This document shows, piece by piece, positions 1 to 8,808 of a stretch of 64,000 nt of DNA; position 1 is the stretch's first letter, and each line of letters starts with the position of its first letter. Made by a program: the position numbers and the translations under genes. The notes beneath the pieces are model-generated. The model ran no database searches. It had not been told where the DNA came from and saw only the letters and a list, made by a program, of their open reading frames with translations. This DNA comes from a virus: IMG/VR virus record IMGVR_UViG_3300030098_004514, positions 1 to 64,000 of that record; one strand, given 5' to 3'.

Positions 1-195
1 TCATGGCTTAGTAAAAATGTTAGACCAATGGTTTTAATATTTTTAATAGTATGTACAATGTTATTAATATTTATAGATGCAGGTGCTATAAAGTTTGACG
101 TTAAAGACACATGGGTAGATTTATTACAACTGGTATTAATAACTGTGATCGGCGCTTATTTTGGCGGTCGATCATTTGAAAAAGTAAAAAAATAA
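1..195 (+). CDS. Phage holin, 3-TM/GTA-holin-like (5' truncated)
   Basis: The open frame runs in from the left edge and ends at TAA 193-195; 64 residues are visible. It begins SWLSKNVRP, followed by a strongly hydrophobic stretch (MVLIFLIVCTMLLIFI), a short polar part and a second hydrophobic stretch ending GAYFGGRSFEKVKK. The W-x6-RP entry into a membrane segment, a second span and a short basic tail resemble the C-terminal part of 3-TM holins of the gene-transfer-agent holin family. Such proteins form inner-membrane holes that release the endolysin; the likely partner is the M15 peptidase at 49690-50145. The start is outside the window. Family assignment is by resemblance only. Confidence 0.6.
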   Translation, partial: SWLSKNVRPMVLIFLIVCTMLLIFIDAGAIKFDVKDTWVDLLQLVLITVIGAYFGGRSFEKVKK

Positions 196-199
196 AATT

Positions 200-877
200 A
201 TGGGAATAAATTCAACAGAAGTCGCTTATGGCTTCGGACAAATGGGTAGCGTATTTACAAATTTAGCAAAACCTGTTTATCCACCAAAAGGCCATGTTAT
301 TGTAGCTATTCAATTTTTAGCAGATAACACACCAACAGAACTACATACAGAAACGTTAGATACTATGGGTCCACAGTTTATAACATCAGAAGGTACAGAG
401 GCAAACGACGCTAACTATATAGGTGTTACTGAGGCAGCTGCTAATGCCGCTGGATCAAGTGTAGGTGTTATAACTCTAACCGCGGCTAACGCTAAAATAA
501 AAGTAGGGCAATATGTTATAATAGCGGAAGACAATGATACTATTGATGCTGGTCTTGATATAGATCATGCTGCTGGTAATTATGGGTCAATAGTAGCAGC
601 AACACCTATTTACCAAGGACCTAACGCGAGTGGAATAGTGGTAAAGAGTATTAGCGGAACTACGTTAACGCTGGAAAACGCTGATGGCTCGGTGTTTGAC
701 GCAACTAATATAGATAACGCAAACACATTCTATTTCCTTGATGAATACCACGGTGTTGGAGGTACAACTACAGATGGAGTTAAATTTCCAAAAGGACTTA
801 CGATATATGGTAGATGGACTATGTTTCAACCAGAAGCTGATGCTGATGGCGGTGTAATTTGTTATTTCGGTAAATAA
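200..877 (+). CDS. Putative virion structural protein, unknown family
   Basis: A 225-residue protein starting 4 bases after the holin stop. It has no signal peptide, membrane segment or catalytic motif. It is rich in Ala, Gly, Thr and Asp with alternating beta-type hydrophobic patterns (VGVITLTAANAKIKVGQYVIIAED, split by acidic loops), which is usual for phage capsid-decoration or fibre proteins. Its stop overlaps the next start by one base (TAATG), so the two are probably translationally coupled. The position between holin and packaging genes in the late block favours a virion role. I do not recognise a family. Confidence 0.6.
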   Translation: MGINSTEVAYGFGQMGSVFTNLAKPVYPPKGHVIVAIQFLADNTPTELHTETLDTMGPQFITSEGTEANDANYIGVTEAAANAAGSSVGVITLTAANAKIKVGQYVIIAEDNDTIDAGLDIDHAAGNYGSIVAATPIYQGPNASGIVVKSISGTTLTLENADGSVFDATNIDNANTFYFLDEYHGVGGTTTDGVKFPKGLTIYGRWTMFQPEADADGGVICYFGK

Positions 878-1614
878 TGTTAGGATTAGGAGCTAGTTTA
901 ACAGGGGGTGCTGCGCTATCGTCAGAATTTCTACCAACAGATGTTGGTGGAATACAGTTATGGCTTAGAAACAATGTTGGACTAACTGGTGATCCGGTAA
1001 GTCAATGGGACGATTCGTCTGGTAACTCAAATCACGCTAGTCAAAGCTCAGAATCAAATAGAGCTGCTCTTTCAGGCGGTGGTTTAGACTTTGAAGAATC
1101 AGAAGGAGATCATTATGATCTTGCTTCTTCAATAAGTATATCAGCAGACACGGGTATAGCTTGCTTTATAGTTTTAGATATAGAAAGTTATGACAGCACG
1201 CAAAATTGTTTTTTATCTTCTAGTAGTAGTAAGTTTATGGAGTTTCAAAACAATGATAGAATAAGACTTAATTACACTAACGACGTTACTACAATTTATT
1301 TTGATGTAGCTAATCATTTTACAGTTGCTGGAGGAAAAATGCTGGTTACAATAGTTAGAAACGATTCTGGTTTACATAAGGTATATAAAGACGGTAGTCT
1401 TTTAGCTATAGACACGTCGTCTACTAATGCGGCTGGAGCTGGTTTAACAAATCCAACAGCTGGAGCAATAAGCGTGGTTGGTCATAGACAAAAAGCAACT
1501 GCGGATAGACAATTTGACGGAAAAATATATGAAGTTATATTTTATAATCAAGAAGTGAGCGATAGTAATATTGCATTAATAAACACATTTTTAACAGACT
1601 ATCATAGTCTATAA
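877..1614 (+). CDS. LamG/concanavalin-like virion protein
   Basis: A 245-residue protein. Residues about 23-60 read DVGGIQLWLRNNVG and then VSQWDDSSGNSNHASQ, the usual entry of LamG/concanavalin-A-like jelly-roll domains in phage and bacterial surface proteins. Later strands (ACFIVLDIES, KVYKDGSLLA, GKIYEVIFYNQEVSD) fit the same fold, including the common 'G.IYEV..YN..LSD' end. Such domains usually bind carbohydrate, so a head fibre or receptor-binding accessory is likely. No signal peptide. The start overlaps the preceding stop by one base. The glycan target cannot be told from the sequence. Confidence 0.65.
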   Translation: MLGLGASLTGGAALSSEFLPTDVGGIQLWLRNNVGLTGDPVSQWDDSSGNSNHASQSSESNRAALSGGGLDFEESEGDHYDLASSISISADTGIACFIVLDIESYDSTQNCFLSSSSSKFMEFQNNDRIRLNYTNDVTTIYFDVANHFTVAGGKMLVTIVRNDSGLHKVYKDGSLLAIDTSSTNAAGAGLTNPTAGAISVVGHRQKATADRQFDGKIYEVIFYNQEVSDSNIALINTFLTDYHSL

Positions 1615-1637
1615 TATTAACAATTAAATTAAATAAA

Positions 1638-1928
1638 ATGGCAAAAACAAAAAAAGAAAAAATAATAGACTTAAAACCTGAAAAAATTTCTGATAAACAT
1701 TTAAAGAAAATGCAGGATTTAATTAACAACTTAAATAGATCTCAAATAGAAATAGGTGGGATTGAAGTAAGAAAACATGAACTAGTACACGGTATGTCTA
1801 CACTAAAAGAAGATTTAACATCTTTACAGGTAGAGTTTGAGAAGGAATATGGTACTTTTGACATTAGTATTGTAGACGGTACTATAAACTATCCAAAGGA
1901 AAATGGCAAAGCTGATAAGAAAGATTAG
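1638..1928 (+). CDS. Small charged coiled-coil protein, unknown
   Basis: A 96-residue, Lys/Glu-rich protein. Residues about 16-70 are predicted by eye to form a coiled coil (heptad-like L/I/M spacing in HLKKMQDLINNLNRSQIE and STLKEDLTSLQVEFEKEYG). The start follows the leader AATTAAATTAAATAAA, an A/T-rich leader also seen before other genes here. The last 26 bases overlap the next gene. It resembles the small coiled-coil proteins found beside packaging genes in many phages. No function can be assigned. Confidence 0.55.
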   Translation: MAKTKKEKIIDLKPEKISDKHLKKMQDLINNLNRSQIEIGGIEVRKHELVHGMSTLKEDLTSLQVEFEKEYGTFDISIVDGTINYPKENGKADKKD

Positions 1929-2124
1929 TGTAGGTAAAGACTACAAAAATGACGCTATGCACTACGCTGTTGGTCAAGAGGTTTACGGGGGACATACTAT
2001 TTGTGATATATTAGAAGAAAAAGATAAATATTCTATTTATATTAAAAAAAACAAAGACGTATTACCTTGGAAGGACTTTAACAAAAATATGGCTGTGTCT
2101 ATAGAATACAATTTAGAGTACTAG
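1903..2124 (+). CDS. Small hypothetical protein
   Basis: A 73-residue protein without recognised domain. It overlaps the upstream gene by 26 bases and touches the downstream GTG start by one base (TAGTG), the tight packing expected for real phage genes. The sequence (GQEVYGGHTICDILEEKDKYSIYIKKN, interrupted by loops) suggests a small beta-rich fold. The ATG start is the only one that gives a compact protein, although an internal start is possible because of the long overlap. Confidence 0.5.
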   Translation: MAKLIRKISVGKDYKNDAMHYAVGQEVYGGHTICDILEEKDKYSIYIKKNKDVLPWKDFNKNMAVSIEYNLEY

Positions 2125-2714
2125 TGAAAAGTGTTTACAACTTTGTTGTAACACCAAAAGGAAAAAGATATAATAACACTAAAAAGGTTGGAGATTCAGA
2201 GTTGATACTTAACACTGAAATCTTCAACCATCAGTACACAAATAGAGAAGCTATTGTTATATCAACTCCGATTATTGGTGATACAGACATAAAGCCAGGG
2301 GATACAGTTATAGTACATCACAATGTATTTAGAAGATGGCATAATATTAGAGGTGAAGAAAAAAATAGTAAAAGTTTTTTTAATGAATCAACTTATCTTG
2401 TAAATAAAGATCAAATTTTTTTATACAAAACAAATAAAGAATGGATAGCACCAAAAGGATATTGTTTTATAAAACCTTTAAAAGCTGTAGATAACTTTAA
2501 TATTGAACAAGAAAAACCCTTACAAGGTATTGTTAAATATTCTGATGGTACAGTTGAAGTTGGTGATTTAGTTGGTTTTAAGCCAAATAGTAAATATGAG
2601 TTTATTATTAATAACGAAAGGCTATATCGAGTTTTATCTAATTTTATTACAATCAAATATGAATATCAAGGAGACGAAGAAGAATATAATCCAAGCTGGG
2701 CAAAAAGCAGTTGA
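2124..2714 (+). CDS. GroES/Cpn10-like co-chaperonin
   Basis: A 196-residue protein with a GTG start that overlaps the preceding TAG by one base. Residues about 109-185 follow the GroES order: GYCFIKPLKA (first strand), a variable loop, QGIVKYSD, VEVGDLVGF and LYRVLSNFITIKYE (closing strand). The N-terminal half repeats parts of this (IKPGDTVIVHHNVFRR and NKDQIFLYK), so the protein may contain two copies of the fold. Phage co-chaperonins such as T4 gp31 replace or help GroES in folding the capsid protein, which fits the place just before the packaging genes. The match is at the level of fold pattern. The ends overlap terS. Confidence 0.55.
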   Translation: MKSVYNFVVTPKGKRYNNTKKVGDSELILNTEIFNHQYTNREAIVISTPIIGDTDIKPGDTVIVHHNVFRRWHNIRGEEKNSKSFFNESTYLVNKDQIFLYKTNKEWIAPKGYCFIKPLKAVDNFNIEQEKPLQGIVKYSDGTVEVGDLVGFKPNSKYEFIINNERLYRVLSNFITIKYEYQGDEEEYNPSWAKSS

Positions 2715-2934
2715 TGAATTAATTAAAGTAGCGAAAGAACCTATTGTAGATTCAGATGATGATATATCAGCAGATAGATTAAAAAATGCCGCAGCTACTA
2801 AAAAACTAGCTATATTTGACGCATTTGAAATACTTAACAGAATTCAAGAAGAAGAACAACTACTCGAGGGAAAAACACCTGAAAAGAGAGAGGAAAAAGT
2901 CTTTAAGGGATTCGCAGAAGGCAGATCTAAGTAA
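2659..2934 (+). CDS. Terminase small subunit (probable)
   Basis: A 91-residue protein if it starts at the ATG at 2659 (MNIKETKKNIIQAGQKAVDEL). The open frame reaches further upstream, but those residues lie in the GroES-like gene and are hydrophobic and out of character. The chosen start still overlaps that gene by 56 bases. The protein is helical and charged, with the block ADRLKNAAATKKLAIFDAFE then ILNRIQEEE, as in small terminase subunits of Bacteroidetes phages. The stop overlaps the terL start by one base (TAATG). The role, recognising phage DNA for packaging, is inferred from position, size and resemblance. Confidence 0.55.
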   Translation: MNIKETKKNIIQAGQKAVDELIKVAKEPIVDSDDDISADRLKNAAATKKLAIFDAFEILNRIQEEEQLLEGKTPEKREEKVFKGFAEGRSK

Positions 2935-5147
2935 TGTACGAGCAAAGTTTAGTTAAAACAATAGAACCTATTAAAAAAACGACTATTAGTCGTCTTAACA
3001 AATCTAAAAAATGGAAATATGGATACAATAAAGAACATGATATTGTGGTTATCTCTAAAACGGGAAAAATTGGTGAGATACTTGAAATCCAAAACTTGCG
3101 AATTGGCTTGCCGTTGGAACCAAAAGGAGTGTACGTGCACCCCAAAAACAAATGGGTAAAACAAGAATATCCTAAAGAATTAAGTAGGATTAAAAACATA
3201 TTTGATTGGAGAAACTATCCAGATGAAAATAAAGAACAGTGGTTTGATTATATAGACGAAGAATTTAAAAGAAGAGACGAAGGTTTTTGGTTTATGAACA
3301 ATGGTAAACCAACTTATATAGTAGGAACACATTATATGTATCTTCAATGGAGTAAAATAGATGTTGGCGCTCCAGATTTTCGTGAAGCAAATAGATTGTT
3401 TTTTATATTTTGGGAAGCGTGTAAAGCAGATAAAAGATGTTATGGTATGTGCTATCTTAAAAATCGTCGTTCTGGTTTTTCTTTTATGTCTTCAGCCGAA
3501 ACAGTTAATTTAGCTACTATTTCGAGTGATAGTAGATATGGTATATTATCTAAAACAGGTGCTGATGCTAAAAAAATGTTTACAGATAAAGTAGTACCTA
3601 TTAGTATTAACTATCCATTTTTCTTCAAACCAATTCAAGATGGTATGGATAGACCAAAGTCTGAATTAGCATATAGAGTTCCTGCCAGTAAATTTACTAG
3701 AAAGAAAATGTCTGCCACAGATGGTATGGAAGAGATTGAAGGTTTAGACACAACTATAGATTGGAAAAATACTGGTGATAATAGTTATGACGGTGAAAAG
3801 TTAGCGTTATTAGTACATGATGAAAGTGGTAAATGGGAAAGACCTGATAATATATTAAATAATTGGAGGGTTACAAAAACTTGTTTAAGATTAGGTAGTA
3901 GGATAATAGGTAAATGTATGATGGGTTCAACATCAAACGCTTTAGATAAAGGCGGGGACAATTTTAAAAAATTATATAATGCATCAGATGTCACTAAGCG
4001 AAATAGAAATGGTCAAACAAAATCTGGTTTATACTCTTTGTTTATCCCAATGGAATGGAACTACGAAGGATTTATTGATGAGTATGGAATTCCAGTATTC
4101 ACTACTCCTGACACAGATGTGTTTGCCCCAGACGGTGAACTAATAGATATAGGTGTAATAGATAATTGGCAAAACGAAGCCGATGGTTTAAAAGATGATC
4201 AAGATGCTTTAAATGAATTTTATCGCCAATTTCCAAGAACTGAAGAACACGCGTTTCGTGATGAAACAAAAAATAGTATATTTAATTTAGTAAAAATATA
4301 CGAACAGATAGATTATAACGAGGAAATGTCTAGAACCTTAGGAATTACAAAAGGTAATTTTCAGTGGGTAAATGGAATAAAAGATTCTCAAGTTATATTT
4401 TATCCAGATCCAAAAGGTAGGTTTAAAGTTAGTTGGGTACCACCTTCTGGTTTACAAAATAGAGTAATACTTAAAAACGGTATTAAATATCCTGGTAATG
4501 AACACATGGGGGCATTTGGTTGTGACTCTTATGATATATCAGGGACTGTAGATGGAGAGGGTTCTAAAGGAGCATTACATGGCTTAACCAGGTTTAGTAT
4601 GGAGGACGCTCCTGCGAATAGCTTTTTTTTAGAATATCTATCAAGACCACCTACAGCTGAAATATTCTTTGAAGATGTATTAATGGCATTAGTATTTTAT
4701 GGAATGCCAATACTAGCAGAGAACAACAAACCAAGACTTCTTTATTATTTAAGAAGAAGGGGTTATAGAGGTTTTAGTATGAATAGACCTGATAAAGTTT
4801 GGAATAAATTATCAACAGCAGAAAAAGAAGTTGGAGGTATACCAAACTCAAGCGAAGATATAAAACAAGCGCATGCAGCAGCTATTGAGATGTATATACA
4901 AGATCACGTAGGCATGAAGCAAGATGGAACGTTTGGAAACTTATATTTTAATGATTTATTAAATGATTGGGCTAGATTTGATATAACAAAAAGAACTAAG
5001 CATGATGCTACAATAAGTTCTGGACTAGCTATAATGGCAAATAATAGACATTTATACGCGCCAAATGCTAAAATTGAAAAACCAAAGTTAAATATAAATA
5101 TCTCTAAGTATGATAATACTGGGGTTAATTCACAAATAATTAAATGA
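2934..5147 (+). CDS. terL: Terminase large subunit (packaging ATPase-nuclease)
   Basis: A 737-residue motor that pumps DNA into the prohead and cuts concatemers. The ATPase half has a deviant Walker A, KNRRSGFS (residues 176-183), and Walker B LALLVHDE (290-297) with the catalytic Asp-Glu pair. The nuclease half has the RNase-H-type acidic motif GCDSYD (about 529-534), and further acidic residues follow near DDWARF-type sequence at the C-terminal side. The order terS, terL, portal is standard. Length is at the long end for terminases but normal for marine podoviruses. Start ATG at 2934 overlaps the terS stop by one base. Confidence 0.9.
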   Translation: MYEQSLVKTIEPIKKTTISRLNKSKKWKYGYNKEHDIVVISKTGKIGEILEIQNLRIGLPLEPKGVYVHPKNKWVKQEYPKELSRIKNIFDWRNYPDENKEQWFDYIDEEFKRRDEGFWFMNNGKPTYIVGTHYMYLQWSKIDVGAPDFREANRLFFIFWEACKADKRCYGMCYLKNRRSGFSFMSSAETVNLATISSDSRYGILSKTGADAKKMFTDKVVPISINYPFFFKPIQDGMDRPKSELAYRVPASKFTRKKMSATDGMEEIEGLDTTIDWKNTGDNSYDGEKLALLVHDESGKWERPDNILNNWRVTKTCLRLGSRIIGKCMMGSTSNALDKGGDNFKKLYNASDVTKRNRNGQTKSGLYSLFIPMEWNYEGFIDEYGIPVFTTPDTDVFAPDGELIDIGVIDNWQNEADGLKDDQDALNEFYRQFPRTEEHAFRDETKNSIFNLVKIYEQIDYNEEMSRTLGITKGNFQWVNGIKDSQVIFYPDPKGRFKVSWVPPSGLQNRVILKNGIKYPGNEHMGAFGCDSYDISGTVDGEGSKGALHGLTRFSMEDAPANSFFLEYLSRPPTAEIFFEDVLMALVFYGMPILAENNKPRLLYYLRRRGYRGFSMNRPDKVWNKLSTAEKEVGGIPNSSEDIKQAHAAAIEMYIQDHVGMKQDGTFGNLYFNDLLNDWARFDITKRTKHDATISSGLAIMANNRHLYAPNAKIEKPKLNINISKYDNTGVNSQIIK

Positions 5148-5151
5148 CAAT

Positions 5152-7566
5152 ATGGCATATTCTGGTAGAGCATATTTTCCTAGTCAAACTGTAAGCGATG
5201 CTGAAAAATCAAGTCTTGAATACGGCTTGAAAGTAGCTAAAGCTATAGAAACGGAATGGTTTAATAACGATAGAAGCGTTAATCGTTATCGATCTAATTA
5301 CAATAATTTTCATAATTTAAGATTGTATGCTAGAGGCGAGCAATCTGTTCAAAAGTATAAGGATGAATTATCTATAAATGGTGATTTGTCCTATTTAAAT
5401 TTAGATTGGACACCAGTCCCAATTATATCTAAATTTGTAGACATTGTAGTTAATGGTATAGCTGAGAGAACTTATGATTTACAAGCATATTCTCAAGATC
5501 CTTATGGTTTGAAACAACGTACAGAACACATTCAAAACATGTTGTCTGATATAAGAATGTCTAGATTTAACGCTTTAGCGGCTTCTTTTGGTATGGATTT
5601 AAGAAAAAGTAATATTCCTGATTTACCTGATACACCCGAAGAAGCAGAACTTCATATGCAGTTAAACTACAAGCAATCTATAGAAATAGCTCAAGAACAA
5701 GCGTTAAACGTTTTATTTGAAGGAAATAACTATGAATTAATAAAAAAAAGATTTTATCACGATTTAACAGTGTTGGGTATAGGTGCTGTTAAAACTTGTT
5801 TTAATACATCTGACGGTGTCACTATTGATTATGTTGACCCAGCTAATCTTGTGTATTCTTATACAGATTCACCTTATTTTGAAGATATATATTATGTTGG
5901 TGAAGTTAAATCAATACCAGTAAACGAATTAATGAAACAATTTCCTGATTTAACGCAAAGCGAACTTGAGAATATAATGAAAAATAAGAGTGTTCACAAG
6001 AATAATTATCAAACTAGATACTCTTTAAACAAAGAAGACAACAATACTATTCAAGTTTTATATTTTAATTATAAAACGTATAAAAATGAAGTTTATAAAG
6101 TAAAGAAAACAAAAACTGGAGCAGAAAAAGTTATATTAAAAAATGATTCTTTTAACCCACCTAAAGATAAAGAAGGTGGTTATTCTAAATTGTCAAAGTC
6201 AATAGAATGTCTTTACGATGGGGCAGTAATTCTTGGTACTGATAAATTACTTAAATGGGAGATAGCTAAAAACATGATTCGTCCAAAAAGTAACTACAAT
6301 AAAGTTAAAATGAATTATGCTATAGTTGCACCAAGAATGTATAATGGTAAAATAGATTCGTTAGTAAAACGTATAACTGGTTTTGCTGACATGATTCAAT
6401 TAACCCATTTAAAACTACAACAAGTACTATCAAGAATGGTTCCAGATGGAGTTTATTTAGATGCCGATGGTTTAGCTGAGGTTGATTTAGGTAATGGAAC
6501 AAACTACAATCCACAAGAAGCGTTAAATATGTTTTTCCAAACAGGATCTGTTATCGGTAGATCATTTACGCAAGAAGGCGATTTAAACCCAGGTAAAGTA
6601 CCAATACAAGAAATAACATCGGGATCTGGTGGTAATAAAATGCAAGCACTTATAGGTAATTACAATTATTATCTACAAATGATAAGAGATGTAACAGGGT
6701 TAAACGAAGCTAGAGATGGTAGTATGCCGGATAAAAATGCTTTGGTGGGCGTTCAAAAAATGGCAGCTGCAAATAGCAATACGGCTACAAGACATATATT
6801 ACAAGCTGGTTTGTACTTAACAGCTGAAACCGCAGAATGTTTATCTCTTAGAATATCTGATATTATAGAATATTCTCCAGCAAAAAAGGCATTTATAGAA
6901 TCTATTGGTGGTAAAAATATGGCAACGTTAGAAGAAATAAACAACATGCATCTTTATGATTTTGGTATTTTTCTTGAATTGCAACCTGATGAAGAAGAAA
7001 AACAATTATTAGAAAATAATATTCAAATGGCTTTGCAGCAACAAAGCATTGAACTAGAAGACGCTATTGATATTAGGAATATTAAAAATCTAAAATTAGC
7101 AAACCAACTTCTTAAATTACGTAGACAGAAAAAACAAGAAAAAGATCAAGCTTTACAAGATCAAAATATGCAGCAACAAGCTCAACTAAACCAACAGTCG
7201 ACACAGGCGGCAGCCCAAGCTGAGATTCAAAAAAACCAAGCTTTAGATCAAAGTAAAAGTAAACTAGAGCAATTAAAAGCTGAATTAGAATCTCAAAAAA
7301 TGAATCAAGAGGCACAGCTTAAAAAAGAACTAATGGCTTTGGAATTCGATTATAATATGAAATTGAAAACTATGGAAAACCAAACCATGAGTATGAAAGA
7401 AAAAGAAAAAGAAGATAGAAAAGATCAAAGAACAAAAATTCAAGCATCTCAACAAAGTGAAATGATTGAGCAAAGAAAAAGTGGCACACCACCTAAAAAC
7501 TTTGAATCCTCAGGTAATGATATATTAGATGGAGGGTTTAATTTAGGGAAATTTGAGCCTAAGTAG
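5152..7566 (+). CDS. Portal protein
   Basis: An 804-residue protein directly after terL, the usual portal place. The N-terminal and middle parts have the features of portal proteins: a long helical and beta body with an early block LDWTPVPIISKFVDIVVNGIAER, a DYVDPANLVYSY segment, and the LLRDVTGLNEARDGS-like stretch at IRDVTGLNEARDGSMPD (about residue 510-526). Residues about 620-770 are a long Gln/Lys-rich coiled coil, matching the barrel/crown region of podovirus portals. The portal forms the dodecameric ring at one capsid vertex and docks the terminase, then the connectors. The start lies 4 bases after the terL stop. Confidence 0.85.
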   Translation: MAYSGRAYFPSQTVSDAEKSSLEYGLKVAKAIETEWFNNDRSVNRYRSNYNNFHNLRLYARGEQSVQKYKDELSINGDLSYLNLDWTPVPIISKFVDIVVNGIAERTYDLQAYSQDPYGLKQRTEHIQNMLSDIRMSRFNALAASFGMDLRKSNIPDLPDTPEEAELHMQLNYKQSIEIAQEQALNVLFEGNNYELIKKRFYHDLTVLGIGAVKTCFNTSDGVTIDYVDPANLVYSYTDSPYFEDIYYVGEVKSIPVNELMKQFPDLTQSELENIMKNKSVHKNNYQTRYSLNKEDNNTIQVLYFNYKTYKNEVYKVKKTKTGAEKVILKNDSFNPPKDKEGGYSKLSKSIECLYDGAVILGTDKLLKWEIAKNMIRPKSNYNKVKMNYAIVAPRMYNGKIDSLVKRITGFADMIQLTHLKLQQVLSRMVPDGVYLDADGLAEVDLGNGTNYNPQEALNMFFQTGSVIGRSFTQEGDLNPGKVPIQEITSGSGGNKMQALIGNYNYYLQMIRDVTGLNEARDGSMPDKNALVGVQKMAAANSNTATRHILQAGLYLTAETAECLSLRISDIIEYSPAKKAFIESIGGKNMATLEEINNMHLYDFGIFLELQPDEEEKQLLENNIQMALQQQSIELEDAIDIRNIKNLKLANQLLKLRRQKKQEKDQALQDQNMQQQAQLNQQSTQAAAQAEIQKNQALDQSKSKLEQLKAELESQKMNQEAQLKKELMALEFDYNMKLKTMENQTMSMKEKEKEDRKDQRTKIQASQQSEMIEQRKSGTPPKNFESSGNDILDGGFNLGKFEPK

Positions 7567-7568
7567 AG

Positions 7569-7596
7569 AATTTATTAATTATTATTATATTATATT
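7569..7596 (+). promoter_or_regulatory. A/T-rich leader shared with 10325-10354
   Basis: The 28 bases before the scaffold ATG (TTATTAATTATTATTATAT then TATATT) are nearly the same as those before the gene at 10355. No Shine-Dalgarno sequence is present. It may be an initiation-enhancing leader or promoter element; the second copy lies just after the capsid terminator, where a new promoter would be useful. Confidence 0.4.
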
Positions 7597-8784
7597 ATGG
7601 AAGAAAAAAATGAAAACGTAGTTGAAGAAACTACACAAAAAACAACTGAAAAAGTTGAAGAAACTAAATTTAAATCTGCTAATGATGATGACGTTATAAA
7701 AGTAGATTTAAGTAAACCACCAACACCAAAAGAAAAAGAAAATGAAACTAAAGAAGATAACGCTGACGACAGCGGAGTGGTTGCAGAGTCTGAAAATGCC
7801 GACGCCCCACAAGAACAAGAAAAAGTACAACCGGAAACAGAAACACAAGAAACTTCAGTATTAGAAGAAATAACTGAAGACTCTACCGAAGAAGAGATTG
7901 CTGATACAGAAGAAAAAATTGAAGAGGCAATTGCTGAATCTAAAGCTACCGGTGAGGCTTTACCAGAAGATATTCAAAAATTAGTAGATTTTATGGAAGA
8001 AACTGGTGGAGATTTAAATGACTACGTTAAACTTAATCAAGATTATAATAAATTAGATGATCAAGATTTATTATATGAGTATTATAAACAAACAAAACCT
8101 CATTTAAACAACGAAGAAATTAACTTCCTTATGGAAGATACTTTTGCTTATGATGAAGAATCAGAAAGCGAAAAAGATATTAAAAGAAAAAAATTAGCGC
8201 TAAAAGAGCAAGTTGCCAGCGCTAAGACCTATCTGGACGGGCAAAAGTCCAAATACTATAAAGAAATTAAAGCCGGGTCAAAATTGACTCAAGAACAACA
8301 AAAAGCTATTGATTTCTTTAATAGATACAACAAAGATTCAGAAGCAACTAAAAAAACAGTTGAAAAAAACTCTGAGATTTTTACACAAAAAACTAATCAA
8401 GTTTTTAACGACAAATTCAAAGGTTTTGAATACAATGTCGGTGATAAAAAGTATAGGTTTAATGTAAACAATGCTGATGAAATAAAGACCGCTCAAAGCG
8501 ATTTAAGCAATTTTACCAAAAAGTTTTTGGATAAAAACTCTGCTTTAAAAGACGCTAAAGGGTATCATAAGTCTTTATTTACAGCAATGAATGCTGATGC
8601 TGTTGCAAAACACTTTTACGAACAAGGAAAAGCTGACGCTATGAAAGATAGTGTTGCAAAAGCTAAAAATGTTAACATGAATCCAAGACAATCTCACAAA
8701 GAGATTGAAGTTGGTGGAACTAAATTTAGAGTGTTGGGTGATAATGCTAATGATCTTAAGTTGAGAATTAAAAATAGAAAATAA
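7597..8784 (+). CDS. Capsid scaffolding protein (probable)
   Basis: A 395-residue, strongly acidic protein between portal and major capsid genes. Residues 1-130 are almost entirely Glu, Thr, Asp and Lys with low complexity; the rest is helical with a basic C-terminal end (GGTKFRVLGDNANDLKLRIKNRK split across the last 25 residues). A disordered acidic N-terminus with a basic helical C-terminus and this gene position are hallmarks of phage scaffold proteins, which guide prohead assembly and then leave. No protease motif is visible. The leader just before the ATG is TATTATATTATATT, nearly the same as before 10355. Confidence 0.7.
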   Translation: MEEKNENVVEETTQKTTEKVEETKFKSANDDDVIKVDLSKPPTPKEKENETKEDNADDSGVVAESENADAPQEQEKVQPETETQETSVLEEITEDSTEEEIADTEEKIEEAIAESKATGEALPEDIQKLVDFMEETGGDLNDYVKLNQDYNKLDDQDLLYEYYKQTKPHLNNEEINFLMEDTFAYDEESESEKDIKRKKLALKEQVASAKTYLDGQKSKYYKEIKAGSKLTQEQQKAIDFFNRYNKDSEATKKTVEKNSEIFTQKTNQVFNDKFKGFEYNVGDKKYRFNVNNADEIKTAQSDLSNFTKKFLDKNSALKDAKGYHKSLFTAMNADAVAKHFYEQGKADAMKDSVAKAKNVNMNPRQSHKEIEVGGTKFRVLGDNANDLKLRIKNRK

Positions 8785-8808
8785 TTAACAATTTAAAACA
8801 TTTAAAAA

